Assembly: GCF_047511655.1 (NCBI RefSeq)
Contig: NC_133392.1
Span: 96,775,042 to 96,839,041, forward strand
Length of the DNA stretch: 64,000 nt
Source of the DNA: Castor canadensis
Lineage: Eukaryota > Chordata > Mammalia > Rodentia > Castoridae
Direction: 5' to 3'
The notes under the pieces are model-generated. The model did not search any database and was not told the DNA's origin. It saw only the letters and a program-made list of their open reading frames with translations. Made by a program: the position numbers and the translations under genes. Each line of letters opens with the position of its first letter. Positions within the stretch are counted from its first letter, which is position 1. Shown here in pieces: positions 12,489 through 25,900 of this stretch.

Positions 12489-12939
12489 TGTTATGGTTTG
12501 GATCTGGAAGTTCCCCAAGGGCTCATGTGATGAAGGCTTGGTCCCCACTGCACCACTATTGAAGGTAGAACTTTGGGGAATTGATTGGATCATGGAGGCT
12601 CTGACTTTATCAATGGCTTAATCCTTTGATGGGTTCATAATTTGATGGGATTTTGGCAAGTGAAGCAAATTTAGGTGGTAGCACCTACTTGAAAGGAGAG
12701 TGTATTTTGTCCCCTTCCCCTTTCACTGTCTCTGCTTTCTGCTTCCTGGTCACCATGAGGTGGGCAGCTTTGTTCCTCTATATACTACCCAGCATGATGC
12801 TACCTCACCACAGTCCCAGGAATGGTGAAACCAAGTGGCCGTAAACCAAAATCTCCAAAACTAGTTGAAAATAAACCTTTCTTCCTTTTAAAATATTTCT
12901 CTCAGGTATTTTCTCACATCAATGAAAAGCTGACTAGCA
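12489..12939 (+). mobile_element. Solo LTR of MaLR type
   Basis: It starts TGTTATGGTTTGGATCTGG and ends 'caatgaaaagctgactagca', giving TG...CA borders. AATAAA lies near 12870, followed by 'cctttcttccttttaaaatatttctctcaggtattttctcacatcaatgaaaagc'. This is the well-known end of a MaLR LTR. No internal region remains, so it is a solo LTR from LTR-LTR recombination. The target duplication was not resolved. Confidence 0.65.
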
Positions 12940-15069
12940 AGTGCTGCTTATGAGATTTTTGGTACAATGTTCACCTAACAATAAGTGTGGTGTATGTACA
13001 CATGCATGTGTGTTTGTAACAGAAGGGGTGTGGGTGCATGGTCTGTGTTTATAAGAGAACAGGGAGTGGAGGGAGTGAAAGGGTGGGAGGCTGAAACAGT
13101 GAGTGGATACTGGGATGCAAAGGGAGTTTACGTCTGTTCTCCTGTGTCTCAATATCTCCCAGAAATTCAAACTTCAAATGTTACCAAATACAAAAACACA
13201 CAAACAAACAAAAGCAACAATAAAACAAAGCAGAAAGTGGCACAAGTGTGGGAAAAGGGATTCTGTAGGTTCCATGGGAATTGTTCTTCTAAATCTATTT
13301 TCAGATACAAACTGTTCTGTGTTTCTCTTAGGAAAATAATTCTATACTAACTTCAAAAAAATAAACACTTAAGGAACATTATAGTGGTTTTATCTACATT
13401 ACCAGAAAATAAAACATAATGAGCAAGATGAAAATTTGTGACACGAACCCAATCATACTGTGTGTGCTTGTATATAATAAAAATTTAAATATTTTAGAAA
13501 CATTCAAGGAAATGACAAAGGCCATATTTTCCTTTTGCTATACATAAGGAACTCCTATTGAAATCAATGGGGTTTTACATAAAATCAATGGCAAATTACG
13601 GTCCTTAATGAAAGAGGAAATTATAATTATAGCACTGCTGGTAGTGTAAGTGTAGTTAAGGTTGAGCAGTCCTTTTCATTATCACTTATCAGGATTTAAC
13701 AGCTCAGCTGTTTTGAGTCCTGTTTGGCTGAAATGTGATACACAACTCATTGGGTTGGATGTAATTCGTTACTAGTACAGAAATATTTTAATCAGTAAAG
13801 TATTTTTAAATTACAAAGTTCAAAGATCATGCAACAGGGATAGGAGTGGGGAAGGAGAAAGAAATGAGACATACTTAAAAGAAGATAAATGGATGTGGAC
13901 TGATCCCTCAACTGAAATAACTCACTTTCCTTTGATTGTGGGCACCAGTATGACCTGCCTGAAAAAGAAACTCTTGGAGAAGCAACATTGTAGAAGATTC
14001 AGAGAAGGCCAGGCACTGGCTCCTCTATACCTATTTTTCTATTACAGAGCCTTGTATGTGTGCAATGAAATTAAATGTCAACATTCCACAGGCTCCTAGA
14101 ATTTCTTAGAACCAAATTCACAACACCTGTCTTGTTTTACAAAGTGCAAGTGCATCATTGTTGACATATATGTGTCCTATTATCATTCAAAGTCCAGACC
14201 TGTACAGCATACATGTAGATGAACTTCAGATTAGAACCTTTTGATAGAGACCAAAGAGAGTTCTTACCATTGTTTTATGATTGTGTTTTTGCTCACTCAT
14301 GTGGGTGGCCTCTAAGGACCAATATAATTATGCAAATTGAGCCATACTATTATTTATTCACATTTTTAATATGACATGTTAATGAGAATATTTTCTACTC
14401 TCATGAAATACTTAAAAGATCTAGCTAATTACTTAAGTTGTCCCTCCATCTGTGATGACTTAAGAAGTCAATCAAGGACCAGTCACTTATTGAGAAACAA
14501 CCGTGAGCTGTATAACTTGCTATGTTCTGGAGAAATAGATATGGCAAATAATACTTTATGTCAGGTAGAGTAGTTAATTCCATTTTATGACAAATTGTAT
14601 CTTTCATCACAAAGAATACTGGAATTTTCATTATAGATTTAAATTGAAAATCAAATTGTAAAATACATCTTCCATAATTGGGTTTTTCCTTCCATGTAAA
14701 ACATTATCCTACCTCTTATTTCAGCAACATTTTTGTAAATGTTTTTCCATGACTATAGTTTAATCTTTATAAACATTCACATTTTTTCCTCTAGATATTT
14801 CATACATTTAAGATGCAATAAATCTCATCCTTTGTAATATCAAAGAAATAGTACTTATTATACATCATGCACAGGTGAGGAAACTAGAGTGGTAACATCT
14901 TTTTTTGTTCTCTTTTTAGCTATTTTGTGCCCTCACACTGGAGCTTCCTGGCAAACAGAAATATCACCTGTGGCTCTTTACATTGGAGATGATCATTACC
15001 TGGAGAAAGAAGTGGTTCAAAAGGAGACAATGTGGAAGCAAAAGGAAATGACACTTTGAAACTATTATT
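12940..15069. other. Gene-free stretch
   Basis: No exon or RNA gene was recognised. A possible MIR remnant lies near 14850-14900 ('gcacaggtgaggaaactagag'). Confidence 0.45.
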
Positions 15070-15225
15070 TGTATTATGCACTTTACCTACATTATCCCTT
15101 TTAATCCTCAAACATCCCTTGAGTGTGTTATTCTATTTTTATCCTCAACTTACAGGGAAGGAAAATGAAATACAAAGAAATTAAGTAAATAATTTCCCCA
15201 GATAGTTCAGTTAGTAAGCAGCAGA
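15070..15225 (-). repeat. MIR fragment, antisense
   Basis: 'attatcccttttaatcctcaaacatcc...ttacagggaaggaaaatgaaatacaaagaaattaagtaa' follows the antisense MIR core. Confidence 0.55.
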
Positions 15226-16054
15226 GATCAACTGCAATCTCAGGTTTTATCAGACGAGTTCAGTGCTCATCCTGCCCATCCATATCTTCATTCTGTTTTC
15301 AATACTGTTCATTAGAGCTTTCCTCCCCTTCTTTCAGAGAAATTCCTCTTGTCAAATACACCAACAACCTCCGTTTCCAACCCAGTGACCACTTCTCTAT
15401 CTTCATCCTTACAGTCTCTCGGCAGCATCTGAAGCAATTGGACTCTTTGTCCTTCTTGAAACACTCCCTGCTTTTCACTTTCATTATGAGGTAAGCATTC
15501 TCAGTGCTCTTTGATAGTTCCACCTTCTTTAGGCAGCCTCTAAACATTCTGGCTAAAGCCTGGGCCACTTCTTTTTACTTCTCACTCCACCCTGGGGCCT
15601 CCTATCCAGTTCCAAGTCTTTTGATTTATCTCTACATTGATGACCACACTCCACTCCACATTCTCTACTAAGATGTGGACTTACACATTACTGCCTACCT
15701 CATAATTCTATGACTTCTACTAAGCATCTCATATGCAATATGCCCAAAATAAACTCTTGCCTCCTCAGAAAAAGAACCCAAATTCTTTCCTATTTCCCCC
15801 CATCTTAATGAATGACACTATGGTCTTTAGTTGTTGAAAGCAGAAAATGATGTGTCATCTCTGCCTCTCTCTTGTCTTCTACTTACAATCCATGCATAAA
15901 TCCTGAGGATTCTGCATCTAAATATCCAAAGTCTACCTAGTCTTTCCAGTACCAATGGTCCAGGTTTGCAAAGCCTCTTAACTAGACCTCTTGCTTCTAT
16001 TTCAGGTAATAGACAAGTGATTTACATAAGTCAGATCAAGCTACTCCCACATTT
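15226..16054. other. Gene-free stretch
   Basis: Pyrimidine-rich sequence with no supported gene. The 89-residue minus-strand frame at 15299-15568 has no recognisable domain. Confidence 0.4.
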
Positions 16055-16255
16055 CATTTTTTTAAGTTTTTATTTTATTTTTAAATAATCATACATTAAT
16101 ACCAGGGGGTTTCAGTGTGATAAATCCATACATGTGTGCAGTGTAACTTGAAGAAGTTCACCCCCTGTATTACACTACCATTCCTCCGCTCCCTCCTCCT
16201 ACTTTTTTCACAGTGTTTGGTGGTTTTCATTATGCTGTCTTCATATGTATATATG
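16055..16255 (-). mobile_element. L1 3' UTR fragment, antisense
   Basis: 'aagtttttattttatttttaaataatcatacattaataccagggg...tccatacatgtgtgcagtg' resembles the antisense 3' UTR of the window's L1s. It is followed directly by sense L1, suggesting an inverted insertion. Confidence 0.45.
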
Positions 16256-16257
16256 CA

Positions 16258-16560
16258 ATGTATTTCCCATGGAATATTACTCAGCCATAAAGAAAATTGA
16301 AATTGTGTCATTTGCAAATGGATGGAAACCTAGATACAACCAAAAGGTTTTTTTCTCACAGTTCTGAGGGCCAAATACTGCATGTTCTCTCTCACTTGTG
16401 GAACCTGGACTAAAATGATGATGATAATAACAATGAGGCTGTTGAGGGGCTATCAGTGGGAGAAGGAGGGGGAAATGAAAGGATAGCAGTGTTGGAGAGG
16501 ATGGAAGTACAACCTGATTTTAAAGAAATACAAAGTTAGGCACACACATGCAAATACACA
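16258..16560 (+). mobile_element. L1 ORF2 end and 3' UTR fragment, sense
   Basis: 'atggaatattactcagccataaagaaaattgaaattgtgtcatttgcaaatggatggaaacc' is the conserved end of L1 ORF2. 'tgttctctctcacttgtggaacctgg' and GGAGG-rich 3' UTR sequence follow. Confidence 0.7.
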
Positions 16561-16789
16561 TGAACTCCAAAGTCTTCCCATAGCCATTAGTATAAAATTC
16601 AAATTCAGTTCCATGACCTCTCTCTCTTTCTCCTTCCTAATCTCATGAGTCTCACACTTGCATTCTACACCAGACACACTGGTCCTATTGTCCTCAACAC
16701 CACTAATCCCCACAATCTAGGTACTACTACTACCACCTTGAGTTTTTGCATTTACTATTTACTCTATTAAAAAAAACTTGAATTTGATT

Positions 16790-17010
16790 AAAGCACTATA
16801 TATACATACCTGAAGTACCAAGGCAAACCCCCCTTGGACTATCAGTATACACTTAAAAATACACATATACACAACACCATAAATTTTATAAGTATACATA
16901 TACCATAAGAGTAGATATCAAATACACATGGATAAATACTTACAGAGGAGATGAATTGGAAGGTACAGGGAAAAAATAAATAGAACTAGACAGGGCTCTT
17001 GCTGATGGCA
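16790..17010 (+). mobile_element. L1 3' UTR fragment, sense
   Basis: 'acctgaagtaccaaggcaaacccccc' corresponds to 'tgtgaaaataccaaagcaaaacccccttg' at 18998-19026. Both are sense L1 3' UTR copies. Confidence 0.45.
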
Positions 17011-17290
17011 AGTCAGGGGAAGGAAGGAAGGAAGAAAGGAAGAGGGAAGGGAGGAAAGGAAGAGAAAATGGGAACAGAAGTAGGAAAATAATGATGGTGA
17101 ATATAACTCTCTGACCTCATCACTGGAATACTTTTTGAGTGTGATCTGAGGTCATAGTAATAGCTTAGGGTGTTAGGATCAGAGAAACAAATAGCACATG
17201 TGTACACAGACAAGGTAGACATAAAAATAAGGAGCTGCTAAATTGTCCTTTCTTCTTTTCACTGAGCCTCTGAGTCTATCCTGACTTACT

Positions 17291-17304
17291 ATGCCATCTA
17301 CTGG
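17291..17304 (-). promoter_or_regulatory. CTCF-like motif
   Basis: The reverse complement reads CCAGTAGATGGCAT, matching the CTCF core CCASYAGRKGGCRS at all but the last base. Motif match only; occupancy is unknown. Confidence 0.35.
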
Positions 17305-18789
17305 TCCTTTCAATTACTTGTCTTTCCCAAGCATTCTTGCTGTTTGACTTGAACCATTTTTCAGGAGCAAATACTAAGAGGGTTTTCACTGAAGTACTCA
17401 GTTTCTTACTAAAGATATCTTCTCTGAAGCCACCTCTTGGCCCCATGCTTGTATGTTCCAAGTTCCCTCTTTGTTAGTGAAACTACAGAATTAATTCTTT
17501 TGTTAGAAATGCTCTTTCAGGGCAAAAAGAAAATATGGTTTCTGATAGAGGCAACAAAAGCATTTCAAAATTTATTGTAACCAGCAGTGTTGATTTTTGC
17601 TTTCTAACATTGGAAACCTGTCTTAAAATGGAGTTGTTCTCTTGTCCACCTAAAACGCATTGCTAACAGTTTCCCGTTTAAAATTTAAAACATATTCGTA
17701 AATTGAGGACAGATTTCTAGGCTTTAAGAAAAACTTTAAATGTAAATTTCTGAACTATAACAATTACACTCCATGTGCCCTTATTATTTTATTGCCACTT
17801 CCACTGACTTTCTTTTCAAATTCCTCATTTATCAAAGTATTATCTGGCTTGAACCATCAAGAACAATAAATTTCAGTATTTTTAATGCTGCTTCAGTCAC
17901 CTACTTCATCTGAAGAGCTCGATAAATGTCTGCATGTTCTTGTATCTATTCATGAGGTAGAATCCATTCATTAACAAATATAAAATTTCAACCAAAAAAA
18001 ATCCTGTCTCATTCCACATCCCATTCTTGACATAATATTTAGTAATATTGAGTCATTTCCCATTCACATTTAGACTCTATTTTTACCCTGAAGGAGACAA
18101 ATCAAGCAAGTTATTTCTGGAGCAAACACAGAATAACCACTAAACTGACAAGCTATCTTTCCTTTCTTGATGATGTGGCTATTAAGCAGCTGAAGTAAAT
18201 TCCAGAAACAGATTGTCTCTGTATATCTCTGCTTAATCCCACACAGCTATAATACTTTTGTTATAGAGAAAAAGTGTCAATCTCTGAGCTCTCTGAGTTT
18301 CAGGGCAGACGTGAGGCCCTAAGAAAGGAGTCAGAAAAGTATAGCTGTGAACTCAACCTACCCCTCCATCTGTTTTCGTATAGCCTAGAAGAAAAGAATG
18401 TGTTTTAAATTATGAAAAAAATCAAAAGAATAATATTATTTCACAATTCATGAAAATTATATGAAAGTTAGATTTCTGTACCCGTAAATGAAGTTGGGTT
18501 GGAAAATAGCATGTCCATTTATTTACTCTTTGTTTCTGGCTGCTTTCATGCTACAATAGCAGAGTTAAGTGATTGCAGCAGAGATTACATGTCCCACAAA
18601 ACTAAAAGTATTTACTAAATTTGCCCTCCAAAAAAATGACTGACCTCAACCTTGAGTTCAAATTGATGAAAGAAAGGTGAGGTGCTACTTTACAAAGTCT
18701 CTGGTAAAATGTTCCCCAAATGAATAAGTTTCCTGACAAAAGAAGAAATGCATTCTCTCATCCTGAAAATCCATTGAACTTACTTCCTC
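17305..18789. other. Gene-free stretch
   Basis: No exon, RNA gene or clear repeat was seen. Confidence 0.45.
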
Positions 18790-19320
18790 ACACATTTACC
18801 ATTTCATCACAGATGCAGGTCTGAGGAGACTGGGGGGAAGCAGGAAGGAAAAGAGAATGATAGACAGTGAGTAATATTGAAATATATTGCATCTGTGCAA
18901 AGGTATAGGAAATGACTGAAAGCTGAATAATAGGGGAGCAGGGCAAGAAAGAGTAAGTAATAAAGGGGACTAATCTGATTAAAGACAATATATACATGTG
19001 TGAAAATACCAAAGCAAAACCCCCTTGAATAACCAATGTACACTTTTTAAAAAATGAAAAACAGGAAGGTAAAAAAGGTCCTGTCCAGAGGAGGGTATCA
19101 GTGGGGGGTAAATGGAAAGGATGAAAGACAGTGAATAAGGTTAATGTACTTTGCATACATGTATGAAATAGAACTACAAAACTTGTTAAAATTATTCTAA
19201 GAAGGAGGAAGGAGGGATGTGAGAGAACGGTTGAGGCATTAATCTAATATTGTAAGCACATATGTAAATGTCACAATGAAAACCTCTGTACAATACATGC
19301 TAACAAAAATGTAAAAAATA
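18790..19320 (+). mobile_element. L1 3' UTR copies, sense
   Basis: 'aaacttgttaaaattattctaagaaggaggaaggaggga...atgtaaatgtcacaatgaaaacctctgtaca' matches 48580-48710 and ends in an A-rich tail. The 18960-19040 part repeats the pattern seen at 16800-16850. This is an old, 5'-truncated L1, perhaps two overlapping copies. Confidence 0.6.
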
Positions 19321-20104
19321 ATTCTCAGTATTCTTTCTTGTTTCCAAGGCTAACCTTCAATTTTACAAAAAAGAAGGGAAGGGCTCAACGAGATACTTCC
19401 TATGCAAATGTTGACAAATTTCTTGTAGTCTGTGAATTAGAATTAAATGAGAAGCTCTGAATATAACCACAAAACACAAGCTGAAATTCATCAAGGTAGG
19501 ATCCTGGTCCATTTTAAATTACAGCATGAGGACAGCAGAAAGGGAGGTCCTTGGTATCTCTGAATTCCTATTTTTATGTGACTGGCCCAACGAGAATGGA
19601 AGAAGCTCTAAGCTTCTTCTTTTGTTTACCTTTTGTACTTCATCCTGTTAATCAGCAAGGGTTTTGAGGCAAAAAAAAAGTTGCAGAAAAAGAAGAGGTC
19701 ACCTTGGTAATTTTTTTTTTCTTATTTCTGGTCGCCTTGGTTCCTATTCAGTGCTTTCAAATAGATGTTTTTATTTATTCCTTTTAAAAATTGTATCCAG
19801 TTTTTATTGTTTGATCCAAGATAGGAAGTTTGTTCTGATGCAAGCTATTGCCTTAAAACCGAAGTAGAAATATTTTCTTTCCCTTTTTAAAATAGTCTCA
19901 AATCTTTTTCTACTACAATTGCCAAATAATAAATCTATATGATTCACTCCAACAAAAAGTGACCTTAAACTAGAACTCCTGGGAGGTGTCTTTATAATGG
20001 GAAATGTATTTTTACTTAGTGCCAAAATGATGGACTCTACAATCGTAGAGATAACGTAGCTGCGGGCCATGGGATAGCTGAATTAAGACCTATGTAAGAG
20101 CAGA
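19321..20104. other. Gene-free stretch
   Basis: No gene supported. Short frames on both strands at 19664-20070 look like chance. Confidence 0.4.
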
Positions 20105-21895
20105 TTTCTCTCTTTTTTAAAAAATTCATTTTACATTTTTATTAGAATATTACTTGTATAAAGCAGTTTCATTGCGATATACCCACCACATGTATACATA
20201 ATGTACTTTCATCAATTTTCATCCTATTATTTTCTTACCCTACCTTCTCCTTTTTAAGTTAATTTTTAATAGGACTCATTATTCTATTTTCATACTTGTG
20301 TTCAACGTATGTTGACCATACTCATTCCCCTTCATCCTCTCTTTGGCTTTCCTGCTAGACCTATCCCCAGACAGCTCCTGTTTCACATGCTTGTCATTCA
20401 TTTTTGTAAGGACTAGATTCCTCATATAGGAAAGAATATATGCTATTTATCTTTGTCTGTCTGACTTATTGCACTTATCATGATAATCTCCAGTTTAATC
20501 CATTTTCCTGCAAATGACATAATTTCATTTTTCTTTATGACTAAATAATCCCACATTTTCTTTATCCATTCATTGGTTGGTTGGCACCTAGGCTGACTTT
20601 TATACTTTAGTTAGTGTGAATAGTGCACCAAATAACATGGTTATATAGGTATTTTTATTGTAGGCTGATTTTTGTTCTTTGGGGTATGCACCAAAGACTG
20701 TTAATAGCTAAGTCACGTGGTGCTCCATTTTAGTTAAGGAACCTCCATACTGATCTCCATAGTGGCTGCTCTAATTCAAATTTGCACCAACCGTGTATGA
20801 GGTTTATTTTCCTCCACATCCTTGCCAGCATTTGCTCTTTTTTTTTTCTTGATGATAGCCATTCTGACTAGGGTGAGCTGAAATCTCAGTGTAGTTTTGA
20901 CTTGCATTTCTTTTATGGTTATGGATGTGGAATATTTGCCATATATTTATTAAACATTTGTAGCCATTTTGAGAACTGTCCAATTCGTTTGTCCATTTAT
21001 TAATTGGATTATTCAGAAATTCATTGCCTATCCTAGATTTTATAATGTTTTCCTCTGGTAGTTTCAAAGTTTTGGATCATTGATCCTTTTTGAATTGAGT
21101 TTTCTATGGAGTCAGAGAAAGAGATCTAGTTTCAGTCTTCCAAAATGTGGATATCCAGTTTTCCTGGAACCACTTGTTAAAGAGGCAATTTTTCTTCTTA
21201 TGTATGTTGTTGGCACCCTTGTCAAGAATCAAATGGTAGTAGCTGCATAGGCTTAATTCTGGAACTTCTATTCAATTTTATTAATCTGCATGTCTATTTT
21301 TGTGCTAGTATTGTGCTGTTTTCGTTACTACAGTCCTGTAGTATAGCTTGAAGTCAGGTACTGGGATACAACTAGCATTGCTCTTTCTGCTCAGGACTTC
21401 TTTGGTCTATTGTATTTCCATGTGAATTTTAGGATCATTCTTTTTATTTCTGCTAAGAATGTCATTAGAATTTTGGTGGGGATTTCATTGAATTTATTAA
21501 TCACTTCTGCAAATATAGCAATTTTAACAATATTAATTCTGCTAATCCATTAACGTGAGAGATCTTTCCATCTTCTGGTCTCTTCTACAATTTCTTTCTC
21601 CAGTGCTGTGCAGTTTTTAATTGTACAAGTCTTTAACATCTTTGGTTAAGTTTATACCTAAGTATCTTTTTAAAGCTATTTTGAACTCTTTCTGAGCTCT
21701 TTTTCAGCAAGTTCATTATAAGTGTATAGAAGAGCTGCATGTTGGTCTTGTGTCCTGCATTTTACTGAGAATGCTTATCATATCTAAGTGGGTATTTTTA
21801 GGTCTTTAAAGTGTAAAATCATATCATCTACAAAGAGGGATAATTTGACTTCTTCCTTTCTTGCTTATACTGCTTTTACTTTTTTCTCTTCTCAG
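20105..21895 (-). mobile_element. L1 ORF2 3' half plus 3' UTR, antisense, 5'-truncated
   Basis: Read on the minus strand this is L1. It starts inside ORF2 near 21895 (a region reading like the reverse-transcriptase domain), passes through the ORF2 C-terminal part ('gatggctatcatcaagaa' area near 20850, 'tccccaaagaacaaaa' near 20670, 'cataaagaaaaatgaaatt' near 20530) and ends in the 3' UTR at about 20110. Many stops and indels show it is old and dead. It is the largest truncated L1 outside the full-length one. Confidence 0.8.
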
Positions 21896-22905
21896 CAGAA
21901 ATCTAGTGCCATCATCCTGGTCACTTGCTCACATCCTGAGCCCAGCTCAGCAGAACTCAGGGTGATAGGTAGAACAGGATGCAAAACAGTTGTTCTCAGG
22001 TATCCAGCAGAAAAAAAAAATTGCTTATGTCCTTTCTCTGTCACTTGGGGAGACTCTGTGGAGGGATTTGATCTTGCTATCTACAAGACACTTTTGTTAG
22101 TTCCTCAGTTTATTTCACACTTAAAGATTAGCTAACCTAGAAATTAATGACATTGGGAACAATGTTGAAGGGCTATGGGGAAAATTCCAGCCAAATACGA
22201 ACTGTTATTAGAAGTATATTTTTCTCCTTCTGAAGGATATTTTTCGATTAAGAATACCCTATTAAGAACAGGTTATTTTATGTGAAAAATTTAGTTCCAT
22301 CTAACAGTCTTGGCCTAGAGGGATATATAACCAAACAAGAATGTATGGTAGCAATGAGGTTCAACATTCCACAAACAGTGCCACACAAGCCTGTGTTCAA
22401 GTTCTCACTCTACCAGTTCCAGCTACCTCATCTCTAAACAGGACAGTTGAATTCAGTTTTCTGTCCTCTTAATTCTTCACAATGGGATTACATTTCAACA
22501 GATGAATGCTTGAGGGACATGTAAACAGTATCTAAACCATAGTAAGGTCCTCATTTGACAAATACAAATGTCATCAGTTCCTGTCTTAAGAGTTACTGGG
22601 AAAAATGGCTAAAAAAACATTTGTTATGACATTTATTACATAAAAGAGCCACTATTTACATCACTATTTACAAGGATATAAAAGGAAAAGCTATGGCATA
22701 AGTGCTGGATACAAAATGGTAGACATAATAGAGAAGGAAGAAGAAAGATGATGAATTATAATATAGAAATATCTCAAAGAAAAATCTCTTTTTATTTATG
22801 ATTTTTACCTTGAGTGGACCCTTTCTGGTACCTCTTCATAGGTCCAGTGAGGAAGTGTTGCATTAAGACACTGAGTTACTCTTTTGAGCCTAGAGAAAAC
22901 TCCTT
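21896..22905. other. Gene-free stretch
   Basis: A 115-residue plus-strand frame (21788-22135) starts inside the antisense L1 and has no recognisable domain, so it is not called. Confidence 0.4.
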
Positions 22906-22976
22906 TGAATGAATCACTCTTGTATATGGCCATACTATCCTGAACACGCCCGATTTCGTCTGAATGAATCACTCTT
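22906..22976 (+). pseudogene. 5S rRNA retropseudogene fragment with target-site duplication
   Basis: Bases 22922-22960 (39 nt) match the first 39 nt of mammalian 5S rRNA. The clear blocks are GGCCATAC, CCTGAACACGCCCGAT and TCGTC, with about six mostly transition-type differences. The insert is flanked by exact copies of TGAATGAATCACTCTT at 22906-22921 and 22961-22976. That is a 16-bp target-site duplication of the size made by L1 machinery. There is no poly-A tail and the 3' two-thirds of 5S is missing. This fits a tailless, 3'-truncated retropseudogene. The 5S internal promoter lies outside the fragment, so it is silent. 5S identity rests on memory of the conserved 5' end. Confidence 0.85.
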
Positions 22977-25900
22977 AGTACCTGTTGACATGTACATCCA
23001 AGTTTCTACCTGTTTAAATATCCTGCATGTGAAGTAAACAATGCATTTCTTTAGATGTTTTAAACTGCGTTTGACTGTCAAATGATGACTTTTCTTTCTT
23101 TGATTTGAATGGGAAGATTTGCTTACCCTAAAGTGTCATATAAATTAATAAATGACAGTCAAAAAGAATTCATGGGTTACCATTAGACCTTATGATTTTT
23201 TTTGTCCTATGATTCTGTATATCATTCTACGTTTCTGCAATGCATTCATAATTACTGCCATTGAGGCAAAATAACAATAATAAAGGTTGAGTGGAGAAAA
23301 TAACATAGTTAATATATTATGGTTTTATGACATACTGGCTCTTAACGCAACTCATCTATTTTGTGACTAATAGCACAAAGAGGAAACATGAAATTAGTAG
23401 CTGAACAGAGCCACCTAGCCATCAACCTGGTCAACAGCCACTGATGAAGCTCTGTAGGCTTGTAGGCTGGCACTAAGATCATTCTTTCTCAGTGCAGTGT
23501 GTTCCCAGTCTTCTCACTGCTCTTCCTTCTTTCTCACTTTCTAGTTAATCTATTACACTCCTTTTCTTTTCTTCTGCACATGTCTCTCTCATAGCCAGTT
23601 GTGAGCTTGATGCTGCTTAGTCACACAAATTAAACTGGTTAAAGAAATGAAATGGTATTCTTACTTCTCTAGATATTTGAGCCTCCAAGTGGAAAACTGG
23701 GACCAATTACAGATATTTGGTACTTTTGGCAATTTTAAATGATGTGTGAAAGCAGAATAACATGATTGATTTTTATGTTCTACTGTGATTGAATGTGACT
23801 GAAAATTGTAATATAAGTTGTTTTGTTTTGAATTGAAAACTAGAAGTTGAGATAAAAGTCACAGAAAGAATCCTGTGTAGTGATATACACGTCCTTGCCA
23901 TGGCTGTGATGCAGTTAGGCTGTGTCATCTTAAACCAAGCTGGACCTTCAACAGTTCAGTCCTTGTCCCTGAAATGATCTGCCTCACCCTCCCAGTGTCC
24001 ACTGTAACTGAACCATGTACAGAACTGTCTTTCCTAAAGTATTTGCACAGTCCATGGTCCATGATGCTTAACAACAAATGATGCTGCACAGGTGAATTAT
24101 CTCTTTCCAGAATTCTAGGAAATGTGTCATTGTCCATACTGAGCAATTGTAGTTTGAATTTAGACATCTGCAGATACAAACCATCCTTAATATTTGTGCT
24201 AAGAAATCACCTTCTACATCACTTGTATGAGAAAAATAGACTGACAGCCCTTTCTAACTTTGTAACCTTATCTTGAAAATGAGACAGGAACCTCTGCATT
24301 TAGAAGAAAACAATCTTGTAAAAAATTCAATGTGCTTATTTTTAAACAAATTCAGTTTGAACCAAGGATGATAAATACTCCAAAAAAAGTGAAGGAAAAT
24401 GTCAACACCCATTGTACCTTCAACTTCCCTATGCTTCAGCAAGAAAGTCTTTCCTTCCATCTCTGAGCTAAGTCCTCTCTAGTGTCCAGCAAGGGGTAAT
24501 GTATGTCATACATTCCCAGTGTCCTTTGGATGCAACACAAAGCATCTGACAGAAGTGCATACCTGCTTTTTATGGTGACTCTTTGGTGTACAGTGCTGTA
24601 TCGGGGAGCAGAATAGCAGCAGCAATAACTAAAGAGGGACTTTTCTGGGAGTGGGAGATATGGCACCCTGGAAAGGAGACACTTATGAGTACTGGAACAA
24701 AGAGCAGTTCTGTCTATGTCTGTGAAGAAAGCACATGAACAGTCAACAGTTCTAGCAGGTAAAGCTCTGAGACACTCAAGGATTTATCATGGAAAAACTT
24801 CAATAGAAAACTTCACTCTTTATGTTGTACACAAATCCAGACAAAGATGAGGGTACAAGTATGTGTGTTCATGTGTACATTTGTTAATGTTATTATTTTA
24901 ACTCATAATCCTTGCTTCTTTACCCATTGTAGGAAATACCCAAAATATACAGATTAATTGAAAATATGTGGGAATTCAGCAATCCATGAATTATCTAAAG
25001 TTTATGAAAGTAAGGAGTACTTTAATAAACAATTTCTTTGTAAATAGTATATCTTTTCTATAAGAAAATTACCTGGGTGGGGCAAAATGTCTTTTTTTGT
25101 AATTATGTTAGGTGTACTTCCAAGGAGTTTTCATGGCTTTTAGGTCCCTGTTTCTAACATACTCTTAATACATATCTTAGATTTTATATTGAAACCAAAG
25201 TTTAAAAAGAAAGGTTTTTTAAAAATTCAGTCTATCTCTTGTAAAAAATCTTGGAGAAAAACCTTTCTTCTGTCCTTTTCAGGCTTACTAATAGAAGCAG
25301 ATGGCATTGGACACCTTAGACATTTTCAAAAGGCATGAATTTGATGTGAAGTTTTAGATCATAAAACAAAAAAACTTTACATTTGGACCATTGAGGAAAA
25401 CCATATTCAAATCTCAGGGTATTAGTGATTTTTATTCTTTCTCAGAACCACACATTTTGCTTTAAGCAAAACAAGAACTCTATACATCTTAGCACCAAAA
25501 AGTAGTATTAAATCATTGGGAATTTCTAATCAAAGCAGTAGCCAAAAATATTTTTAATATTACCAGAGGAGGACATGCACAATAATTCCAGTACCATAAT
25601 GTAAAACTTACTATGCCAAAAGAAGAATCATCAAAGTACTACAAAGTACAGGAATGCTGATGGAATATTTTAACTAGCCATTTTAGAAAAGCATTTGATT
25701 TGGGTTTTGAACAATTTTTTGAGTTCTAATAGGAAAAAAACCATAGACCCTGCATCATAAGCTATAGGATCAGTGTATAGGGTAGGGTTCAGAGGCATGA
25801 ATATACCTCCAGTGTTTAGCAATGGAGAGAAAAATCAGAGAGGTTGGAAAGTAAAGTGTGGGAAAGAAAAGGAACTATAGGATGGTGAGCATCACTTTTG

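Noticed and set aside
23925-24666. Neighbouring minus-strand open frames, possible pseudogene
   Set aside because: I could not match them to any family, and no splice borders join them.
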